64,000 nt of DNA from Zhongshania marina (GTDB lineage: Bacteria; Pseudomonadota; Gammaproteobacteria; Pseudomonadales; Spongiibacteraceae), in assembly GCF_002915595.1 (NCBI RefSeq), contig NZ_PQGG01000038.1, forward strand, positions 25,997 to 89,996, given 5' to 3'. A model generated the notes under the pieces. It saw only the letters and a list, made by a program, of their open reading frames with translations, was not told the DNA's origin and did no database searches. Made by a program: the position numbers and the translations under genes. Below, piece by piece: positions 43,397-52,760 of the stretch; the stretch's first letter is position 1; each line of letters starts with the position of its first letter.

Positions 43397-44143
43397 TCAG
43401 AGGTACTTCTTAAACTTACTCGCCATCACCATCAGAACGAAACCATACAGTGCTGCGAACGGTGTAATGATGAAGTTCGGGTGAATTGAGTATGGAACAG
43501 ACAAATAAATTATCCATGCAGCAAATAACACCGGTGTAGTAAAGCGTTTAGCCCAATGGTAGACATACCCCGACTCATTACCACCGCACCATCGTCGTAG
43601 ATCCCTTTTTGCCAAGCCGTCACAGATACCAACAATAGCGAACAGAATAAACGCAGGTATTGAAAGAACTAAAATTCCAAGCCTGATAATGAACGTAGCC
43701 ATGATATACATCGCTGAAACGAGAAATACGTAGTAGTCAGCTGCAATATTCCGAAAGAAATCGACAAACTTATTTCCAGTCATCTTCGGGTTTTCTAGCG
43801 CAGCAACTTTATCCATCAGTCCAGAATCGACAAACAAAAAGGTAATCACTTTATCTACTACCCCAGAAACACTTCCGATCAGTTGATTATCTGAGAACGT
43901 GTCGCCCTCCCCAACTCCTAGGTAGCCAATTTCTTTGTGCATCATGTCTTGAGAGTTGCTGTAGCCAGTACCATCTGGATAAAAATAGGCTATGCAAACC
44001 CATTCAATCAAAATGGATAGCAATGCGGAGAAAAGCATTACCCCTATCATCCGAAAAATGAAGTCGAAAAACTTCCCGATGAATGTTTTTGGTTTCGCTG
44101 TTGCCGTTGTGTCGCGTCTCGCCTCGGTCATTAGAGCCACCAC
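43397..44143 (-). CDS. Transfer membrane protein, PFL_4697 family (TIGR03747)
   Basis: 248 aa with four to five membrane segments (FDFIFRMIGVMLFSALLSIL, YYVFLVSAMYIMATFIIRLG, VLSIPAFILFAIVGICDG, and the C-terminal pair). Contains DGLAKRDLRRWCGGNESGYV, the family's most conserved stretch. Start overlaps the end of traD by 13 bp. It is thought to accompany the coupling protein. Confidence 0.82.
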   Translation of the reverse strand: MVALMTEARRDTTATAKPKTFIGKFFDFIFRMIGVMLFSALLSILIEWVCIAYFYPDGTGYSNSQDMMHKEIGYLGVGEGDTFSDNQLIGSVSGVVDKVITFLFVDSGLMDKVAALENPKMTGNKFVDFFRNIAADYYVFLVSAMYIMATFIIRLGILVLSIPAFILFAIVGICDGLAKRDLRRWCGGNESGYVYHWAKRFTTPVLFAAWIIYLSVPYSIHPNFIITPFAALYGFVLMVMASKFKKYL

Positions 44144-46179
44144 TGCTCAGAGGTGTGGTAGTTCTTTTCCATTTCCCTGGTTAATTCCTGAAGCGTTGCA
44201 GGGATCTCGTCCTTTTCTTCCACCGGTAACGGGAAGCGCACTTTCCATAGATGCCCACCCTCTAGCAAACAAAAGGCCTGACCCTTTGGCAAAGAAGTAA
44301 TGTGCGCAGTTTCCAACATGGGTACTCGAAGGGCCGAAATACGATCCTGTGTGTTCGATGTGAAGTCGATGCTGTTATCAACGTCTGAAGAATCAGCCGC
44401 ACCTGAAACCGTCATTTTTTGCGAGATTTCTACTTCAGGTAAAAGTGTTGTCAATAGCTCAGCCGTCTGGACTTCCTTAACCCGGAGCATGATTAAATTG
44501 TTGAAGTTACCCTCAACCTGGCGAGCTTTGGCTGTTGACCCCATCTTCGCTTCTATGTCTCCGCTGGACTGCGTGTATGCCGTGATTTGCATGCCGGCGC
44601 CGCCAGACTTGTTAACCATAGGCAGAAACTCATCCCCCATTAATTCGTTAATCTCGTCTGCATGAAGACAGATTTTCGGCATTACCGTCTCGCGGCCTTC
44701 AAGCATGCCCAGCTCAGTACCGTGCTTGTAGATCAGGCCGCTATTGGCCACTAAATCACTAAACATAGAGTTACCAACCGCACCTGAGACCTCTGTGTCA
44801 GTCATTGCATCCAATCCGACGTAAACAATCCCTCGCTTACGGATAACCTGCATCCAATCGAAAATAGGTCGATCATCTGAAGCATCGAAATAGTCCGGCG
44901 CAATCAGTTTCCCAATTTGTCCAGTGGTCAGCTTTTCAAGCAATGGGAGTAGTGATGCAACCAGCTTGTCAAAATAGGTTTTGTCATACCTGAGTGCGGA
45001 CAGTAGGCCGAGCACGATAGGATCGGACGGTCCCATCTTTTCTAAGTACCGCTTAATGCCCTCGGTACGGGATTCTGCGTGTTTTTTAAACCTAGGGTTT
45101 TTCGCAGCCTCCTTCTCTGCATCGGCGGTGTAATCATTCACATCGGCAACCCAGGCTGAAGGAGCATTCCGTGGAAGCCACCAATCCATGTACTGAATAA
45201 ACAAGGGTTCGATATCTGTTACGTAGCGAAGTATGTTGTTGTAGTCAGGCCGAATGCCCAATGAGTTCAATGCCCGAGCAACTATATTGATAAACCTCCA
45301 CGCAAACTCTTTGAACGCAGCCGAGTTGCCTTCGGCAGATAGCTGACCAGAAATGCGGCCTGCTACTTCCGTAATCCGAGCGTAATTCCCAACCGCATTG
45401 TAACGAGCAGAAATTTCGGGAAAGCCCAAGTGAAAAATATAGAAATCATCTAAGCGACCAGCCCTCTTCGCCGCCAAGTACATTCTGGACAACAAGCCAG
45501 CATCGGACTTGGGATCGAAAACGATCACCGGCCCCTCGCAACGCTTAATGTCTTGCTCAATCAGGATTTCGGCGAGCCGAGTTTTACCAACCCTAGTCGT
45601 TCCCATAACCAGGGTATGACCAACTCGCTCAGTCAATGGTAGGAGAACATCGACCTCTTTGGGCTCCACTCCGTGTATAGCGGGAATACCACCGATTGGC
45701 GGCAGCGGCCGAAATGGATTTAAAGGAGAATCTTTCGATGTCAGATTTGCTATCGGTGACAACGGCCCTCTCTCGCTTGCTCTTTCAAACTTTCGGACGG
45801 CATCGTACATTGGCGAGGGACGGATGTACTTTCTGGACTGCGGACTTAGCGTGTCTTTTAGACGCTGCGTATGCTTCTGTTCCCATTTAAATCCTTTTCC
45901 CAAGTACAAGTAGGACTTGTAACAAGGTATTTGCTTTGCTGACATCTGGAAGCGAGATAGCTTTTTCAAATTCTTTTGATACCGCAAAACGGCGTACCCT
46001 TGCCGGAAGCGGTGAAGACCAAAGGCAATAAGCACAGCGCCGGAGCCATAGCCGATCGTCTCTGCCATCATCAGCATAGAGGGTGCGATCAAACAAACTA
46101 TGCCGCAGGAGATTGAAACGGTACCGGGCCATAATTCTACGGGAGGTCTTAATAACACCTCCATTTGATGGTCGGACAT
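44131..46179 (-). CDS. traD: Type IV coupling protein TraD (TOL/PFGI-1 type)
   Basis: 682 aa ATPase that brings the relaxase-DNA complex to the channel. Two N-terminal membrane helices (VSISCGIVCLIAPSMLMMAE, YGSGAVLIAFGLHRFRQGYA), Walker A GTTRVGKTRLAE and Walker B-like CLHADEINELMGDE are visible. Overlaps the PFL_4695 homologue by one base. TIGR03754 in family terms. Confidence 0.88.
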   Translation of the reverse strand: MSDHQMEVLLRPPVELWPGTVSISCGIVCLIAPSMLMMAETIGYGSGAVLIAFGLHRFRQGYAVLRYQKNLKKLSRFQMSAKQIPCYKSYLYLGKGFKWEQKHTQRLKDTLSPQSRKYIRPSPMYDAVRKFERASERGPLSPIANLTSKDSPLNPFRPLPPIGGIPAIHGVEPKEVDVLLPLTERVGHTLVMGTTRVGKTRLAEILIEQDIKRCEGPVIVFDPKSDAGLLSRMYLAAKRAGRLDDFYIFHLGFPEISARYNAVGNYARITEVAGRISGQLSAEGNSAAFKEFAWRFINIVARALNSLGIRPDYNNILRYVTDIEPLFIQYMDWWLPRNAPSAWVADVNDYTADAEKEAAKNPRFKKHAESRTEGIKRYLEKMGPSDPIVLGLLSALRYDKTYFDKLVASLLPLLEKLTTGQIGKLIAPDYFDASDDRPIFDWMQVIRKRGIVYVGLDAMTDTEVSGAVGNSMFSDLVANSGLIYKHGTELGMLEGRETVMPKICLHADEINELMGDEFLPMVNKSGGAGMQITAYTQSSGDIEAKMGSTAKARQVEGNFNNLIMLRVKEVQTAELLTTLLPEVEISQKMTVSGAADSSDVDNSIDFTSNTQDRISALRVPMLETAHITSLPKGQAFCLLEGGHLWKVRFPLPVEEKDEIPATLQELTREMEKNYHTSEQWWL

Positions 46180-46715
46180 CAGCGCATAACCCCATCTCTA
46201 TCAACATAAAAAGGGTAATGTTTGATGCCTAGCGTTCTAGCAATGTCGTCACCTGGCGCAACTGAGATGGGAACCTTCGTGCTCACCATCTTACGAATTT
46301 CATTCATTCTCTCAGGCGTCTCGATGTTGACGACAACCCCAACAGCACGCTTTGACTCCAAGAATTCGCTATTGTCCTGCAACCACTGCAGGGACACCGG
46401 ATCATCACCAATAATGAACATAGGAGTATTGATCTGATATGCAGGGGGGAGATTCGGCATTTCATCCGCGCCCACTTCACCTGGTGACATGAGCGTGGTT
46501 CGTATTGGAAAGATACCTTTCATGTATCCAGATCTTGGGATGCTAAGATGCTGCTCTGTGTCAGAATTGGCCTGTTCTTTCGAGTAGTAGTATGTCGAAA
46601 CGGCTGTACCGCCCCGGTCAGTTAAAACTGTAAGCTCGTCTCCAAGCTCCAAAGCAAACACGCTGGTATTGGTGATAGAGAGCAACGCTCCAATCAAAGC
46701 TAGATTGCGACCCAT
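46179..46715 (-). CDS. Transfer protein, PFL_4695 family (TIGR03765)
   Basis: 178 aa from ATG 46715 (MGRNLALIGALLSITNTSVF), a signal peptide after which ELGDELTVLTDRGGTAVSTY matches the family's start. PTRTTLMSPGEV-type middle (FPIRTTLMSPGEVGADEMPN) and a thioredoxin-fold-like VNIETPERMNEIRKM region follow. The longer frame to 46817 runs inside the transglycosylase gene and is less likely. Confidence 0.8.
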   Translation of the reverse strand: MGRNLALIGALLSITNTSVFALELGDELTVLTDRGGTAVSTYYYSKEQANSDTEQHLSIPRSGYMKGIFPIRTTLMSPGEVGADEMPNLPPAYQINTPMFIIGDDPVSLQWLQDNSEFLESKRAVGVVVNIETPERMNEIRKMVSTKVPISVAPGDDIARTLGIKHYPFYVDRDGVMR

Positions 46716-47230
46716 AATGAAATAACCCTTCTGGAATATGCTTTCGCGATGGTTTTGTCTTTCTGCTTCTGACCCGGCCGGTGGTAACAACCAATGGCCA
46801 ACTCCCAAGTCGAACACTCTTTGCGCTCATACTGCTCACGAAGAAAACGTGCTGCGACAGATAGGTTCGTTTTAGGATCAAATGCTTCCTCAAGATTGCT
46901 AAATCGCTTGTGATGATAGTGCCAGTTCACCTGCCCAAGCCCGACATCAAACAGTTTGTCACCGGAGGCCACCAACTGGTTTCCAAAAGCAATTGCCTCA
47001 GCTTTGGTTTGAAAATAATGAGGGGCGCCACGATGATTTATCGTCCACGGCCAAGGAAGTACACGTCGGCTCCCTTTCTTGTCTACGATAGACCGAGATT
47101 CGTTAAGAACTAGCGCATAGAAGAGTGAAGCTGGAACTTTATGCTCTTTTGCTATCGACTCGTACATTGGTGGCACCTGTGCATAGAGCGTTGGCGACAC
47201 AAGAACTAAGAATGCAAGTAGCAATCGCAT
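46700..47230 (-). CDS. Lytic transglycosylase (VirB1-like)
   Basis: 176 aa exported SLT-type enzyme that opens peptidoglycan for channel assembly. Signal peptide (MRLLLAFLVLVSPTLYA), catalytic Glu in FYALVLNESRSI, and DVGLGQVNWHYHHKRF as the SLT GLMQ-like motif. Typical member of PFGI-1-type transfer clusters between the PFL_4693 and PFL_4695 genes. Confidence 0.86.
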   Translation of the reverse strand: MRLLLAFLVLVSPTLYAQVPPMYESIAKEHKVPASLFYALVLNESRSIVDKKGSRRVLPWPWTINHRGAPHYFQTKAEAIAFGNQLVASGDKLFDVGLGQVNWHYHHKRFSNLEEAFDPKTNLSVAARFLREQYERKECSTWELAIGCYHRPGQKQKDKTIAKAYSRRVISLWVAI

Positions 47231-47233
47231 AAT

Positions 47234-48004
47234 TTAGCCGCCAAAAGTATCTGTAACCGCTCCAGTTTTAACGTCTTCAACGCGGACTTGAGGGAGATTG
47301 TTAACGTCGATTTTAAATGTCCGAAGTTTAGGGCCTTTCAGATTTAAGGTGATCCTCCGTGAGGCCACAACCTTGGGGTCTATGTTGAAGTGTGCTGCCC
47401 ACTCAGCTGCCTCGCCCTCGGTTGAGCCGGGTTTGAAATAGATGTCGAGCTTGGATGTTGTACTCACAGAACTGAGTACAGCTTTGGCAACATCTTCGCA
47501 CTGCTCCTTACAACCGGGATCGACAAAAAGATTAACGATTGTTTGAACAGCGTTCTGTTTGCGATTCCATTCATCTATCCACGCTTGGTTCTCTATTGCT
47601 TTAGCATCACCGTGCAATCTTTTAGCGGCGAGCATTCGCTCCTTCTCAAAAGCAAGCTCCAGCTCAATACGCCGAGTTTCAACCTTCATCCAAATGTCAG
47701 CGTATCTTTTCCTTTCGCGAGGGTCTGTCTCGGACACACCAAGCGCAGTAATGGGATCTAATCCTGGGGACCATGTGCCCCGTGGGCCAGACATAATCTG
47801 TTTGTATTTAAGCCAATCAGAATCAGTCAGAGACCACTTTCTCGCTTCCGCTTTGTCAAACTCTGAAAGCTTCGAGCTTGATCCACGTAGATCCGTTTTT
47901 ACGGCCTCAGAACCTTGGTTTGTGGAGTAAGTAGGGTTTGCAAGTGCCAGGCTCGTCACAAGGCATCCCGCAATCAGCAAAGAACTGGCGTGTTTTAGCT
48001 GCAT
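47234..48004 (-). CDS. Transfer protein, PFL_4693 family (TIGR03759)
   Basis: 256 aa exported protein: signal peptide, then WSLTDSDWLKYKQIMSGPRG, WSPGLDPITALGVSETDPRE and RRIELELAFEKERMLAAKRL, the recognisable core of the family. C-terminal half looks thioredoxin-like (VNLFVDPGCKEQCEDVAKAV), with a CxxxC pair. Confidence 0.82.
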   Translation of the reverse strand: MQLKHASSLLIAGCLVTSLALANPTYSTNQGSEAVKTDLRGSSSKLSEFDKAEARKWSLTDSDWLKYKQIMSGPRGTWSPGLDPITALGVSETDPRERKRYADIWMKVETRRIELELAFEKERMLAAKRLHGDAKAIENQAWIDEWNRKQNAVQTIVNLFVDPGCKEQCEDVAKAVLSSVSTTSKLDIYFKPGSTEGEAAEWAAHFNIDPKVVASRRITLNLKGPKLRTFKIDVNNLPQVRVEDVKTGAVTDTFGG

Positions 48005-48528
48005 CCGAATACGGCCTCCCTAACCAACATTTCATTTTTGCTGTGGCGAGGTGTGTCTAGGTCGGACGTGTAAATTGTAGTGACCTCCCCGGTGCAAGAA
48101 GACTTAGCGCGGGGCAGTACAACTTCCGCGCTGGATAATTGCGGAGTCGGCTTGTTGGTTGAGGCGCGGGATTGCTTCTGGAACTCTGCTGTTGGATCAA
48201 AGGATGCCTGTGAACGAGGCGTATCTTTGCGGACGCCGGCAACGGAGGATTTCGTCGTGGCTCTTTCAGGCACAGGTTCAGTAGATGCAACCGGAAGTGA
48301 TTCTAGCGACAAATCACTAATGAAATAATTTTCACCAGGCATCCAGTGTTTCACTCGGCTGCCATAATGGATTGCGCCGTTACCCTCTATCGGCCGGCGC
48401 CCACTTTCTGTGTCCTGTTCGTACCGGTACTCAGTGGGCTTGTCGTTGGCTGAATCTGGCTGAACGTAATTCTGGTCGTAAAAGAAAAGCGAACCCAAAA
48501 TTAAGGCTATACCTAGAAATGGTTCCAT
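47995..48528 (-). CDS. Cluster protein of unknown function with N-terminal anchor
   Basis: 177 aa. A short N-terminal hydrophobic segment (FLGIALILGSLFFYDQNYV) precedes a proline/serine-rich linker and a small C-terminal part with two cysteines (KSSCTGEVTTIYTSDLDTPR; VFGCS at the end). Start overlaps nothing upstream (3 bp gap to the next gene) and its stop overlaps the PFL_4693 start by 10 bp, so it belongs to this operon. Confidence 0.6.
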   Translation of the reverse strand: MEPFLGIALILGSLFFYDQNYVQPDSANDKPTEYRYEQDTESGRRPIEGNGAIHYGSRVKHWMPGENYFISDLSLESLPVASTEPVPERATTKSSVAGVRKDTPRSQASFDPTAEFQKQSRASTNKPTPQLSSAEVVLPRAKSSCTGEVTTIYTSDLDTPRHSKNEMLVREAVFGCS

Positions 48529-48531
48529 GAC

Positions 48532-49515
48532 TTAACCTCCGATCCTGACTTTCATAGTCCGATCACCGCGAGTGAATATTGCATAGTCGTTGTTCGCTCC
48601 AGTAAACAGCCAGCCGTCATAGGTCGTCCCTCTACGGACAGAAATCCAATCGCCGGACGGCTCCATCATCACCACGTACTGATTGTGTCCCCAGGAATCC
48701 ATAGACTCGATTACTGCAGATCCAAGGGCAGTAGCGATAATTGGGGCTGGTGGAGAAGAGGGTCTTGACCGGACGGGGCTTTCTGGCTGAGCAACTTTCT
48801 GCCTGGCTACTTGAGCAATCTGCCTTTGCTGTTGCGAAAGATTGTCGTAGCTGGCATTGAGCGCAGCTAGTTTTTCATTGCTATCCCTCAAGGCCACTGA
48901 TAGCTCACTTGCGGTTTTCTCTCGCTGAGCAGATGAAGATTGGAGTTGTGATATTTTTTGCTCATGCGATGAAACCTTGGATGCAAGCTCTGGCACTCGC
49001 TGCGCTTCAGTTTCCAAAACAGCCGTTCGGGTCTGCAAAGTTGATAGGCTCAAGGTATTCGTGTTCAGGTCTTCGCTGATGCTTCCGATGATTTTCGATA
49101 CATCTTCAGTCTCCCTCGTAAGGTTTTTTGATTGGAGCATCTGCTGATAACCAAAGTATCCGGAAGCGCCGACAGAAATCATTGAAAGTAACAGGGCTAA
49201 CCCTGCCCTCTTCCCGCCAACCGTTTTGGTTTTTTCTGGTTTAGAGAAATCCAATGGCTTGGGTTTCTTGTCTTGAATGGACTCGGCTTTAGTTGGGATA
49301 ACTGAGCTTTGATCTTCGTCCACAGGCTCCTCCTTGTACATATCAGGGTATTCGGCCCTTAAGTGTTCATCGAACAGGTTTGGTTCTTCAGCGCTAGAAG
49401 CTTGTACAAACGGGTCATCGGTCTCCTTTGCTTCACCTTGCCCAAGGACCATGCCCAGAGAGGTGGAAAGCCGGCTCCGGGGTGCCTCGCCCCCAATAGC
49501 GTTTGACGTTGACAT
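48532..49515 (-). CDS. Membrane-anchored coiled-coil protein next to PilL
   Basis: 327 aa. Acidic cytoplasmic N-terminus of about 105 residues, one membrane helix (AGLALLLSMISVGASGYFGY), a long periplasmic coiled coil (about 135-235) and a compact C-terminal domain ending WGHNQYVVMMEPSGDWISVR ... YAIFTRGDRTMKVRIGG. Architecture recalls PilP/PilO-type or Tol-Pal-type spanning proteins. Start and pilL stop share one base. Confidence 0.6.
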   Translation of the reverse strand: MSTSNAIGGEAPRSRLSTSLGMVLGQGEAKETDDPFVQASSAEEPNLFDEHLRAEYPDMYKEEPVDEDQSSVIPTKAESIQDKKPKPLDFSKPEKTKTVGGKRAGLALLLSMISVGASGYFGYQQMLQSKNLTRETEDVSKIIGSISEDLNTNTLSLSTLQTRTAVLETEAQRVPELASKVSSHEQKISQLQSSSAQREKTASELSVALRDSNEKLAALNASYDNLSQQQRQIAQVARQKVAQPESPVRSRPSSPPAPIIATALGSAVIESMDSWGHNQYVVMMEPSGDWISVRRGTTYDGWLFTGANNDYAIFTRGDRTMKVRIGG

Positions 49516-49967
49516 TACCGTACCCTCACTATTTTGGAGGAAAGTTCAAATCCGACCTTTCGGTGAACAGGATCTACAACTAGGTCAAACGCATCCCCTG
49601 CAATAGACCTAAGCGCGACATCAAGTGTCATCGGGCCAATTTGGCGATGAACCTCTGGCAGCGGTAGGCGCAGCAGAGATATTGCCTCATCGGATAGGAC
49701 CAAGGTGTTTGCCATTTCGTAACCAGACCGTAACAAGAGGAAATTCATTGCCTGACCGACAGTGCTGATTTGGGATGGGAACGTCGTACTGATAACCACT
49801 TTCAGCGGGTTGAACTGATCCTCCAGTGGCATGTTGCGAACGTGGGAATACCTGCCGGTTTGAACAACATCCGTTGTCTCGTGCACGTAAGCGTCTGCCG
49901 AGGCGCCCGCAGAGATAGCCAGCAAGATGGGGAAAAGGATATTTCTAAACATTGCCATTAGCCTCAA
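49515..49967 (-). CDS. pilL: PilL N-terminal-type transfer protein (TIGR03748)
   Basis: 150 aa exported protein (signal peptide ending SADA). The core TGRYSHVRNMPLEDQFNPLK, TTFPSQISTVGQAMNFLLLR and SGYEMA fits the short PilL domain of PFGI-1-class elements. It is the first gene of the long minus-strand transfer unit, 47 bp downstream of operator copy 2. Confidence 0.82.
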   Translation of the reverse strand: MRLMAMFRNILFPILLAISAGASADAYVHETTDVVQTGRYSHVRNMPLEDQFNPLKVVISTTFPSQISTVGQAMNFLLLRSGYEMANTLVLSDEAISLLRLPLPEVHRQIGPMTLDVALRSIAGDAFDLVVDPVHRKVGFELSSKIVRVR

Positions 49968-50465
49968 GGGAAAATACTGAGACTAATCTACAGAAGTGAT
50001 TGGCGGATGGGGCTGAGATTGGGGCAGAGTACTTACCCCCAATTTTTGGTTGAGCGAGCCCGCCGGAGCGGGCACCTCAGAAATGAGACTTAAAAGCCTG
50101 GTGTTCCAATTGGGCGTAGAGAGCGCCCGTTGTTTTAGTCTGGGTCCGAAGTATGGGGCATTAGGACCGGTGCCCCGGAAATATGTGATCGAGTTGTCAC
50201 ACGGCGTAGCTGAGCCACACAAAAGCCGCCCGTCATCATCATCATGCAAGAAACGCTTGCGTACCAACCGGGCAACTGGAGTCGGGTCGAGGGATATGCG
50301 AATGCTCTCCAAAAACCATCGAAAGAGATGGGCTTTAGAGAGCATTCAAAATAGTTAGGTATATCGGAAGTGTTGAGTTGAGCAAGCTGTAAGCTCGCAG
50401 CTAAGACCAAAAACAGGCCTGTGGGGCTAAGAATGATTAGATTCTGTCAGACCGGTTCGAGCTGG
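49968..50465. other. Non-coding region upstream of pilL
   Basis: About 500 bp without a supported gene; overlapping open frames on both strands here lack ribosome-binding sites. It holds transfer operator copy 2 and several inverted repeats, such as GCCCGCCGGAGCGGGC (50058-50073) and GGGCG-TAGAGAG-CGCCC (50113-50129). A transfer origin could be here, but nothing proves it. Confidence 0.45.
50014..50047. promoter_or_regulatory. Conserved transfer operator, copy 2
   Basis: Identical over 34 bp to 43269-43302. Located 47 bp upstream of pilL, in the leader of the transfer operon. Confidence 0.65.
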
Positions 50466-50915
50466 TCAAGCCGTACTGGTCAACTCGGCTAGTCGCTCCC
50501 GACCTTGAGCGATGTCTGCTAATGCATTTTTCAACGCGTGAACGACAACCAAATTCGCATTTATGGTCAGCAACTCACTTTCCATAGACCTGAGTGTGAT
50601 CAACTGGTCAGGGTGGAGACTCGCTACAACCGGTTGAAATATTGGATCTGTTAGTCTTGCGTACTTTCGTTGTGCAGCTTTCCCACGGTAGCGCCAAAAG
50701 TAAGTTCTGGTGGTTTTCAGGGCTCGAACGTAAATCGATAGTGGGAAGTCTTTCCCGAACAGGGGCTCCATTTCCCCCTTGATCTCGGAAACTCGGTCGT
50801 CCAGCTCAACAGCAAAGTCATCTATTTCTCGAAGGAGCTGTGTATGCCCCCGCTCCTTATTATCCTTAAAAGATATTATTAAGTTTAAGTTTAAAGGGGA
50901 ATGGCCTTTTTTCAC
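50466..50915 (-). CDS. DUF3158-like protein of the transfer backbone
   Basis: 149 aa. The middle TTRTYFWRYRGKAAQRKYAR and the helix SMESELLTINANLVVVHALK resemble DUF3158 proteins, which occur next to PFL_4669 homologues in integrative conjugative elements. A long N-terminal helix precedes it. Upstream lie five GATC iterons, so its transcription is probably controlled by an iteron-binding protein. Function unknown. Confidence 0.55.
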   Translation of the reverse strand: MKKGHSPLNLNLIISFKDNKERGHTQLLREIDDFAVELDDRVSEIKGEMEPLFGKDFPLSIYVRALKTTRTYFWRYRGKAAQRKYARLTDPIFQPVVASLHPDQLITLRSMESELLTINANLVVVHALKNALADIAQGRERLAELTSTA

Positions 50916-50920
50916 TCTAA

Positions 50921-51019
50921 TGATCCGCCTATCTACTATCTAATGATCCACCAACAATCTATCCAAAGATCCACTTGTCGGAGTTCTAATGATCCACTGT
51001 AATATTTCAAATGATCCAC
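50921..51019. repeat. Five GATC-containing iterons
   Basis: TGATCCGC, TGATCCAC, AGATCCAC, TGATCCAC and TGATCCAC have their G at 50922, 50945, 50968, 50991 and 51013, a period of 23, 23, 23 and 22 bp. All are on the same helical face. The reverse complement GTGGATCA occurs twice, also 23 bp apart, before the ParB-like gene. Each holds a Dam site GATC. Confidence 0.75.
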
Positions 51020-51051
51020 CACTGCGCTTGCGGAAGTTGGATCTGAGATAT

Positions 51052-51073
51052 AAAAATGGGGCGTTTCCGCCCC
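51052..51073 (-). terminator. Terminator of the DUF2857-PFL_4669 unit
   Basis: Read on minus: GGGGCG-GAAA-CGCCCC followed by ATTTTTA, just after the stop at 51095. Confidence 0.75.
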
Positions 51074-51094
51074 TGGTAGAAAATGTAGGTTCCC

Positions 51095-51949
51095 TCAAGC
51101 TGTTTGTGTTTTCTTTTTGGCTGCCGACTTCTTGGATGGGGGTACCACGGCGTCCAATCCCTTCTTCAACGCTTCAAAGTCTTCGGTGGATTCGTCTTCG
51201 CTGCTGTCGGTGTTCTCACTCGCGGCGGTATCGCTGACCAGGGTGGCGAGTCGTGCTTTGGGCAGCTTTGGAGCATTTGGCGATCGAGTGGTCCCTTCTA
51301 AATATTCAGTTTTCAGCTCGCCCATGACCGAAATCGCTCTTTGTGCCGCCTTGTTGTTAGCCGCCATATCGTCTCGGGTTACCCCTGTCACCCTGAAAGC
51401 GTAGGCGGTGTACAGAGCAGTGCGCATCCTAGCCTCAAGTCTGTTCAAGGTGGCAAACTTTTCTTGGGAGTTCAGCAGCCCAATGTGGTTCGCCAAAAGC
51501 ACCTTCATAACGATCTGGTCCATTTTTAGCAGTTCGTACAGCATCGCGAAACCGTGGCGGCTAGCGAACCTGATGGGCAGGGTACAAGGCTGGTTTGAGC
51601 CAATGCCCGGAAGGTTCATCGCTGGCGGCACGTTCTCATCAATAAATGAGGTGATCCCTTCAAGTTCTTGGTCAAGCTCCGACCGCAACTTGGCTATTGC
51701 ATCTTCAATTTGTATGAAGTGAAAGTCGGCATAGGGATCATCGAGCTTTACTTGCTCCTCCAGTGTCCGGGTGATACTGGCAAAACCCGGTACACCCAGA
51801 ATACCCCGCCGATCGGCCGTTTTATCTCTGCCGCTCCAGACACGGAGCGCCGGCCGCGTGGCTACATCGACGGTAATATCGGTCTTAGACCTAATGGCGC
51901 CGAGTTCACTGCTTTTTTGAGTAGGTTGTTTAGGGGCTGAGTTAGGCAC
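51095..51949 (-). CDS. PFL_4669-family protein (DUF1845/AcaB-like)
   Basis: 284 aa. RPALRVWSGRDKTADRRGIL, GFASITRTLEEQVKLDDPYA, RLEARMRTALYTAYAFRVTG and VTRDDMAANNKAA are the hallmarks of TIGR03761. Members are found near par/rep genes in integrative conjugative elements; the DUF1845 domain includes AcaB, a transcriptional activator partner in IncC plasmids. A regulatory role is therefore plausible. Start overlaps the DUF2857-like gene by eight bases. Confidence 0.82.
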   Translation of the reverse strand: MPNSAPKQPTQKSSELGAIRSKTDITVDVATRPALRVWSGRDKTADRRGILGVPGFASITRTLEEQVKLDDPYADFHFIQIEDAIAKLRSELDQELEGITSFIDENVPPAMNLPGIGSNQPCTLPIRFASRHGFAMLYELLKMDQIVMKVLLANHIGLLNSQEKFATLNRLEARMRTALYTAYAFRVTGVTRDDMAANNKAAQRAISVMGELKTEYLEGTTRSPNAPKLPKARLATLVSDTAASENTDSSEDESTEDFEALKKGLDAVVPPSKKSAAKKKTQTA

Positions 51950-52589
51950 TGGCTCTCTCCTTTATAGTTGCCGAGTTGCTAGCTGTCTTGTTGCTGGCGG
52001 TTTTTAGGGATCGAGAGGCATGGACCTTTTCTATGCTTTGGACAAATGCTTCGATTTTAAAGAGAGGCAATTGGCAGAGCTTTGCTGTCAGTAAGTACCT
52101 GTCGATGATGTCGTCACAAAATCGGGTCGCCTGCCAGCTATCGAATATTTTTCGTGCTTCATCTTGCGTGCATGATTTTGAGCGATTTGGCAGCTTGGGG
52201 GTGTTCAAAACGTTTTTACGGGTGGAGATGTTGGTGCCTCTTGTTCCGAAAAATTTCTCCAGCATTTGTTTCGATGCGTGATGCGAGATGTATTCGTCCA
52301 TGCGACGGTCACGGTGCCCACCCCTTTTTAACTCATCCGTCGTAAGCAGCCCAAGAAACCCCATGTCTATGTTATATATAGATAGAGGATCTTTATCTCG
52401 AAAATAACGCGCTGTCAGACTGAGGAGTTGATCTGGGCCAAGTTTTTCCAGCTCATGTACGAGTTCACAGGATAGTCCGAGCGCATTCATTAGCTCAGGC
52501 TCCCCTTCTTTCGAGCATTCTACGACTCGGGCTAAAAGTGTGAACATCGCGTTAGAGCTGTCTCCTCGCATCTTAGATTTTGAAGCCAT
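51942..52589 (-). CDS. DUF2857-like protein (possible FlhC/AcaC-type regulator)
   Basis: 215 aa. LFTLLARVVE-type start, ELVHELEKLGPDQLLSLTAR and SHHASKQMLEKFFGTRGTNI with STRKNVL match DUF2857-type proteins, which sit beside PFL_4669 homologues. FlhDC-like activators of conjugation (AcaDC, SetCD) are related in plan, so this could be a transfer regulator; the family link is from gene order and weak motifs. AGGGG precedes the ATG at 52589. Confidence 0.6.
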   Translation of the reverse strand: MASKSKMRGDSSNAMFTLLARVVECSKEGEPELMNALGLSCELVHELEKLGPDQLLSLTARYFRDKDPLSIYNIDMGFLGLLTTDELKRGGHRDRRMDEYISHHASKQMLEKFFGTRGTNISTRKNVLNTPKLPNRSKSCTQDEARKIFDSWQATRFCDDIIDRYLLTAKLCQLPLFKIEAFVQSIEKVHASRSLKTASNKTASNSATIKERASA

Positions 52590-52760
52590 CCGGTATACCC
52601 CTGTTTATGTTTTGGTCATCCTTTTTTGCAAAATAGCCGACCTTATAGGCTCGGTCAAACAGTTTTTTACCTAAATAGGACTACTTATAGCACCCTTTGT
52701 ACAATATTAGCCTACTCTAGGGTGTCTTTAAGCGCATACCTGCCGTTAAATTCTGATACA
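52590..52760. other. Divergent control region, left part
   Basis: Non-coding. Carries the promoter of the DUF2857-like gene; includes GCCGACCTTATAGGCTCGGT (52635-52654), an imperfect dyad. With the operators to its right it makes a 269-bp shared regulatory gap. Confidence 0.4.

Noticed and set aside
49983..50410. Overlapping open frames on both strands upstream of pilL
   Set aside because: No start signals and no protein-like character; the region contains inverted repeats and a conserved operator and looks non-coding.
50921..51019. CRISPR array
   Set aside because: The repeated unit is only about 8-10 bp with a 22-23 bp period, which is an iteron pattern; CRISPR repeats are longer and have spacers of similar length.
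50921..51019. Second replication origin using the GATC iterons
   Set aside because: There is no initiator gene next to them and no AT-rich tract; the iterons lie in promoter gaps, so a regulatory function is more likely.
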